Source: Sphingobacterium hotanense
GTDB taxonomy: Bacteria; Bacteroidota; Bacteroidia; Sphingobacteriales; Sphingobacteriaceae
Direction: 5' to 3'
Assembly: GCF_008274825.1 (NCBI RefSeq)
Contig: NZ_CP030848.1
Location: forward strand, 3,161,618-3,225,617
DNA: 64,000 nt
The translations under genes and the position numbers were made by a program. Below are positions 61,258-64,000 of this stretch, piece by piece. Each line of letters opens with the position of its first letter. Position 1 is the first letter of the stretch. The notes beneath the pieces are model-generated. The model was not told the DNA's origin. It saw only the letters and a program-made list of their open reading frames with translations, and searched no databases.

Positions 61258-61280
61258 AAGCTGTCCCAAAAGGACAGCTT
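61258..61280 (+). terminator. Terminator of the pfkA-gapA operon
   Basis: AAGCTGTCC (61258-61266) pairs perfectly with GGACAGCTT (61272-61280) around a 5-nt loop, followed by T-rich sequence. It lies 28 bp after the gapA stop codon. Confidence 0.88.
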
Positions 61281-61340
61281 TCTTTGTTATGTGGATTCTA
61301 CAATTAAGGAGAATCCATTTTTTGTCAACTCTCCTTCTGC

Positions 61341-61438
61341 TTAAAGCCCTTTCAAACCCAATGTAAACCCAAATCTAACCCCAATCATAACCGCTTCGAA
61401 AGGGTTGTGATTGGGGTTAGATTTGGGTTAGATTTGGG
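61341..61438. repeat. REP-like hairpin element, type I (best copy)
   Basis: Arms of 25 bp at 61368-61392 (CCCAAATCTAACCCCAATCA...) and 61403-61427 match as inverted repeats with one mismatch and a 10-nt loop. The first part (TTAAAGCCCTTTCAAACCCA) and GATTGGGGTTAGATTTGGG are shared with the element at 25936. TTAGATTTGGG is repeated at the right end. It fills most of the gap between the gapA terminator and the mnmA terminator. Confidence 0.7.
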
Positions 61439-61509
61439 ATTAAAATGATATTGAGCAATAGCAGGTCTGTTGCATTCCTAAGGCTACTCAGCGATAAGAC
61501 CAAAGAAAA

Positions 61510-61537
61510 GCGGTGCTACCTTGTAGGATAGCACCGC
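61510..61537 (-). terminator. Terminator of mnmA
   Basis: GCGGTGCTA (61510-61518) pairs perfectly with TAGCACCGC (61529-61537), with T-rich sequence on its left when read leftward. It lies 28 bp after the mnmA stop codon. Confidence 0.82.
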
Positions 61538-61564
61538 CTTTCTTTACTACTATTATTTATTATC

Positions 61565-62662
61565 TTAATTCTCTTTCATAAGGAAACCACCGCCCAATAA
61601 ATCATCGCCTTCATAGAAAACAGCGGATTGGCCCGGCGCGATACCCTTTACGTTGTGCGTAAAATCGACCTGCATAATGTTTCCGTGTTGGGTCAAGGTA
61701 GAAATTGCACCAGCATCTTTATAACGGATCTTGGTTACAGCTTCCATCGGTTCATCGATTGAGGCATATTTCACTAGGTTGATATCACGTACAAACGCTT
61801 GCGAACGCTCTAATTCATGTTCTTCGCCCAGCATAACGGAGTTGCTTTCTGGCAAGATCTGTATAACGAACATTGGTTTGCCCAATGCGATACCTAGACC
61901 TCTGCGTTGTCCGATCGTGAAATATGGATAACCGATATGTTGACCTACTACCGTACCGTCCGATAGAATAAAGTTTCCAGGACCAATCTCCTGATCTAAG
62001 TTTGGTTTTTTATGTCTTAAGAACGAACGGTAATCGTTGTCCGGAACAAAGCAGATTTCATAGCTTTCAGATTTGTTTGCAATCTCATGCTGCCCCATTT
62101 CCAAAGCCATCTGACGAATCTCGGCCTTCGTAAAACTTCCTAACGGAAATTGCGTGCGCGCAAGGTTCTCCTGCGACACACCCCACAATACATACGACTG
62201 ATCCTTATTTTCGTCTCTACCTTTAGAGATTACATAACGACCATTGTCGTGCAAACGGATATTCGCGTAATGTCCTGTTGCTATAAATTCGCAATCCAGC
62301 TTATTGGCACGCTTTATTAATGCTTCCCATTTGATATGGGTATTACATAACACACAAGGATTTGGCGTTCTTCCTGCGATATATTCATCCACGAAGTTAT
62401 CAATAACATAATCACCGAACTCGTCGCGGATATCTAGAATATAATGAGGAAAGCCGTAGTTTACGGCTAAGGTTCTGGCGTCGTTAATACTATCTAAGCT
62501 ACAGCAACCAGTTTCCTTTGAAGAGCCTCCTGAACTAGCATAATCCCATGTTTTCATCGTTATACCGATGACCTCATATCCTTGTTCATGAAGCATGACC
62601 GCCGCTACCGAGCTATCCACCCCGCCACTCATGGCTACCAAAACTCTTCCTTTTTTACTCAT
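61565..62662 (-). CDS. mnmA: tRNA-specific 2-thiouridylase
   Basis: Thiolates uridine 34 of tRNA for Lys, Glu and Gln, with sulfur relayed from a persulfide donor. The 365-residue length is standard. The PP-loop ATP motif is VLVAMSGGVDSSVAAVML at the N-terminus. The two catalytic Cys lie in GRTPNPCVLCNTHIKW (Cys103 region, conserved PNPCxxCN) and SYEICFVPDNDYRSF near 200. The central and C-terminal parts have GQHIGYPYFTIGQRRGLGI and a beta-barrel ending. A TATCTTTG box precedes the ATG. The two tRNA-Phe genes lie upstream but are not its substrates. Confidence 0.96.
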   Translation of the reverse strand: MSKKGRVLVAMSGGVDSSVAAVMLHEQGYEVIGITMKTWDYASSGGSSKETGCCSLDSINDARTLAVNYGFPHYILDIRDEFGDYVIDNFVDEYIAGRTPNPCVLCNTHIKWEALIKRANKLDCEFIATGHYANIRLHDNGRYVISKGRDENKDQSYVLWGVSQENLARTQFPLGSFTKAEIRQMALEMGQHEIANKSESYEICFVPDNDYRSFLRHKKPNLDQEIGPGNFILSDGTVVGQHIGYPYFTIGQRRGLGIALGKPMFVIQILPESNSVMLGEEHELERSQAFVRDINLVKYASIDEPMEAVTKIRYKDAGAISTLTQHGNIMQVDFTHNVKGIAPGQSAVFYEGDDLLGGGFLMKEN

Positions 62663-62679
62663 ATTAATTTATTGAAGTG

Positions 62680-62687
62680 CAAAGATA
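62680..62687 (-). promoter_or_regulatory. Candidate -7 promoter box for mnmA
   Basis: TATCTTTG on the minus strand, an exact TAnnTTTG match, 17 bp upstream of the ATG at 62662. Confidence 0.55.
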
Positions 62688-62806
62688 CCGTAAAATGGGG
62701 AATACCAATGTTTATTTGATGTAATTTTATCTCAATCAAAATCAACCATTTGCTAAAAAGGTTTAAAAATATTAGAACAAAAGTTTTAGAATTCGAAAAA
62801 AGACGG

Positions 62807-62814
62807 TACATTTG
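62807..62814 (+). promoter_or_regulatory. Candidate -7 promoter box for the tRNA-Phe pair
   Basis: TACATTTG, matching TAnnTTTG, 33 bp upstream of the first tRNA. It is the only such box before the two tRNA genes, so they are probably one transcript. Confidence 0.5.
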
Positions 62815-62847
62815 CAACGCAAGTTCGGTAACGGAAGTGCAATAAAA

Positions 62848-62920
62848 GGTGCCATAGCTCAGTTGGTAGAGCAAAGGACTGAAAATCCTTGTGTCGCTGG
62901 TTCGAATCCAGCTGGCACCA
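62848..62920 (+). tRNA. tRNA-Phe (GAA), first copy
   Basis: A 73-nt tRNA with acceptor stem GGTGCCA/TGGCACC, D-arm AGCTC...GAGC, anticodon loop CTGAAAA (anticodon GAA), and T-arm with GGTTCGAATCC. Adenine is the discriminator base, followed by CCA in the genomic sequence here (62921-62923). Confidence 0.97.
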
Positions 62921-62963
62921 CCAAAATCTGACAAGTAACAGATTCCAAACAAAAACTTGAAAA

Positions 62964-63036
62964 GGTGCCATAGCTCAGTTGGTAGAGCAAAGGACTGAAA
63001 ATCCTTGTGTCGCTGGTTCGAATCCAGCTGGCACCA
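62964..63036 (+). tRNA. tRNA-Phe (GAA), second copy
   Basis: Identical over 73 nt to the first copy, 43 bp downstream. Unlike the first copy, CCA is not encoded after the discriminator A (the sequence reads CAG), so CCA must be added after transcription. Confidence 0.97.
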
Positions 63037-63039
63037 CAG

Positions 63040-63073
63040 AAATCCCCAATCTCACCCGATTGGGGATTTTTTT
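63040..63073 (+). terminator. Terminator of the tRNA-Phe pair
   Basis: AAATCCCCAAT (63040-63050) pairs perfectly with ATTGGGGATTT (63059-63069) around an 8-nt loop, then a T run. Confidence 0.9.
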
Positions 63074-63098
63074 ATGCCTTTTTGCCTATCTTGGTCTT

Positions 63099-64000
63099 AT
63101 GAAACGTCTCCTAACCCTCCTTTTTCTTGTTACCTTTCAACTTCATGCGCAAACTCAGAAGCCCAATATCGTTTTCATCCTCGCCGATGACTTAGGAATT
63201 GGTGACTTGGGGAGTTATGACCAACAAAAGATCAGCACCCCGAATCTCGATAAACTAGCCGCTTCGGGCATGCGCTTTACCAAATTCTATGCCGGCACAT
63301 CGGTATGCGCACCATCTAGGTCATCCCTACTGACCGGTCAGCACACCGGGCACACGCATATTAGAGGGAATAAGGAAATAGAACCTGAAGGTCAAGAGCC
63401 GCTAGCGGATAGCATACGCACTTTTGCTATGATATTGCAAGAGCAGGGTTATACAACCGGGGCATTCGGCAAATGGGGCTTGGGAATGGTCGGCACAAGT
63501 GGCGACCCGAACCGCAAGGGTTTTGATGTATTTTTCGGCTACAACTGTCAGCGCCAATCTCATCGCTACTATCCAACACATTTATGGCATAATAATCAAC
63601 GCGTAGACCTAAAAGGCAACGACCTATCTACAAAAGCTGTCTATGCTCCTGCACTGATTCAAGAACAAACCTTAGCCTTTATAGACCATAACAAAGAACG
63701 CCCCTTTTTCTTGTTCGTTCCTACGGTCCTCCCCCATGCAGAATTAGCGGGTCCGGAAGACGAGTTTTATAAAAAATATGAAGATGCTTTTGAAGAAAAA
63801 GCACATCAAGGCAATGATTATGGTCCTAAAGCAACCGTTGCAGGCTATGCCTCTGTAGAGAAGCCTAGAGCGACATTCGCAGCGATGGTCAGCCGGATGG
63901 ATCACTATGTGGGCGAGATAATCGACAGATTAGAACAGCAAGGGCTGTTGGAGAATACCATCATTATTTTCAGCAGCGACAATGGCGCGCATCGAGAGGG
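63099..64000 (+). CDS. Sulfatase, partial (runs off the window)
   Basis: The first 300 residues of an exported sulfatase. The signal peptide MKRLLTLLFLVTFQLHAQ is followed by NIVFILADDLGIGDLGSYD, whose Asp pair binds calcium. The formylglycine site is CAPSRSSLLTG (C-x-P-S-R) near residue 68; a Cys-type site needs a separate maturation enzyme. TGAFGKWGLG and FFLFVPTVLPHAE continue the active-site scaffold, and SSDNGAHRE near the end supplies the DN metal ligands. The layout resembles N-acetylgalactosamine-6-sulfatase or arylsulfatase A types, but the substrate cannot be named. It follows the tRNA terminator and has no downstream context in this window. Confidence 0.92.
   Translation, partial: MKRLLTLLFLVTFQLHAQTQKPNIVFILADDLGIGDLGSYDQQKISTPNLDKLAASGMRFTKFYAGTSVCAPSRSSLLTGQHTGHTHIRGNKEIEPEGQEPLADSIRTFAMILQEQGYTTGAFGKWGLGMVGTSGDPNRKGFDVFFGYNCQRQSHRYYPTHLWHNNQRVDLKGNDLSTKAVYAPALIQEQTLAFIDHNKERPFFLFVPTVLPHAELAGPEDEFYKKYEDAFEEKAHQGNDYGPKATVAGYASVEKPRATFAAMVSRMDHYVGEIIDRLEQQGLLENTIIIFSSDNGAHRE

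Noticed and set aside
62659-62971. Short open frames on the minus strand across the tRNA-Phe region
   Set aside because: They run through the tRNA genes and the mnmA promoter; the tRNA structures explain the sequence.
62848-63036. Duplicated tRNA-Phe as an attachment site of an integrated element
   Set aside because: The copies are full length, only 43 bp apart and share one promoter and terminator; no integrase is near.

Overview
The window looks like a chromosomal segment of a Bacteroidota bacterium, most likely Sphingobacteriaceae (Sphingobacterium-like). The reasons are a SusC/SusD pair, families typical of the phylum (DUF5606, DUF937-OmpA, YkuD_2 L,D-transpeptidase, S1/P1 nuclease), weak Shine-Dalgarno sequences, and repeated TAnnTTTG promoter boxes just upstream of genes. 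The genus is an inference; no marker gene such as 16S rRNA is present.

Layout. 1-4.4 kb: envelope lipoproteins, pyrF, an RluA-type pseudouridine synthase, panB and a small membrane protein. 4.4-7.2 kb: a Cu(I) P1B ATPase with three extra Cys-rich metal-binding modules. 7.2-18.6 kb: MFS transporter, small outer membrane protein, Nudix hydrolase, two L,D-transpeptidases, a PurF-like amidotransferase, lipocalin, YchJ and YegP proteins, an M13 metallopeptidase and a degenerate YgjP-like protein. 18.6-23.8 kb: an isolated SusC/SusD pair. 24-31.7 kb: P1 nuclease, DUF4268, Blc lipocalin, a truncated IS982-type element in a field of repeats, a DUF937-OmpA protein, alkaline phosphatase, a large nested palindrome and pirin. 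31.7-37.2 kb: radC, cyclophilin, DUF5606, a DUF695-like protein, GNAT, a DUF3267-methyltransferase fusion and a TPMT-type methyltransferase. 37.2-42.4 kb: a periplasmic copper cluster (Cys/His-rich protein, HMA-DUF3347 protein, multicopper oxidase with a CopB-like tail), then a LuxR-type regulator and DoxX. 42.6-46.2 kb: an operon of N-formylglutamate amidohydrolase-like, DUF1704 (QEGLA) metallopeptidase and GshB-like ATP-grasp proteins. 46.2-50 kb: BrkB, DUF421, a tiny acidic ORF, an intact copy of the same IS and an EamA transporter. 51-57.4 kb: a TetR-TolC-adaptor-RND efflux operon. 57.6-61.2 kb: an NrtR-like Nudix regulator divergent from pfkA, a BadF-type kinase and gapA. 61.5-64 kb: mnmA, two identical tRNA-Phe genes and the start of a sulfatase.

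The most unusual material is in three places. First, a modular intergenic repeat system (hairpin REP-like elements, TAGTAGTTAG arrays, GGAAAGGAAGG arrays, TCTAATGTCTAA arrays) occurs in the same order at two loci. Both IS copies sit at the identical position inside the same repeat, in opposite orientations. Second, the FGase-DUF1704-ATP-grasp operon looks like an uncharacterised peptide or amide metabolism pathway. Third, there are unusual domain fusions: DUF3267 with a methyltransferase, and a multicopper oxidase with a CopB-like barrel.

Genes expected to work together are the copper exporter and the periplasmic copper cluster; the efflux operon under its own TetR repressor; pfkA and gapA of lower glycolysis with a sugar-kinase-like protein, possibly under the divergent Nudix regulator; and SusC/SusD as one outer-membrane uptake complex.
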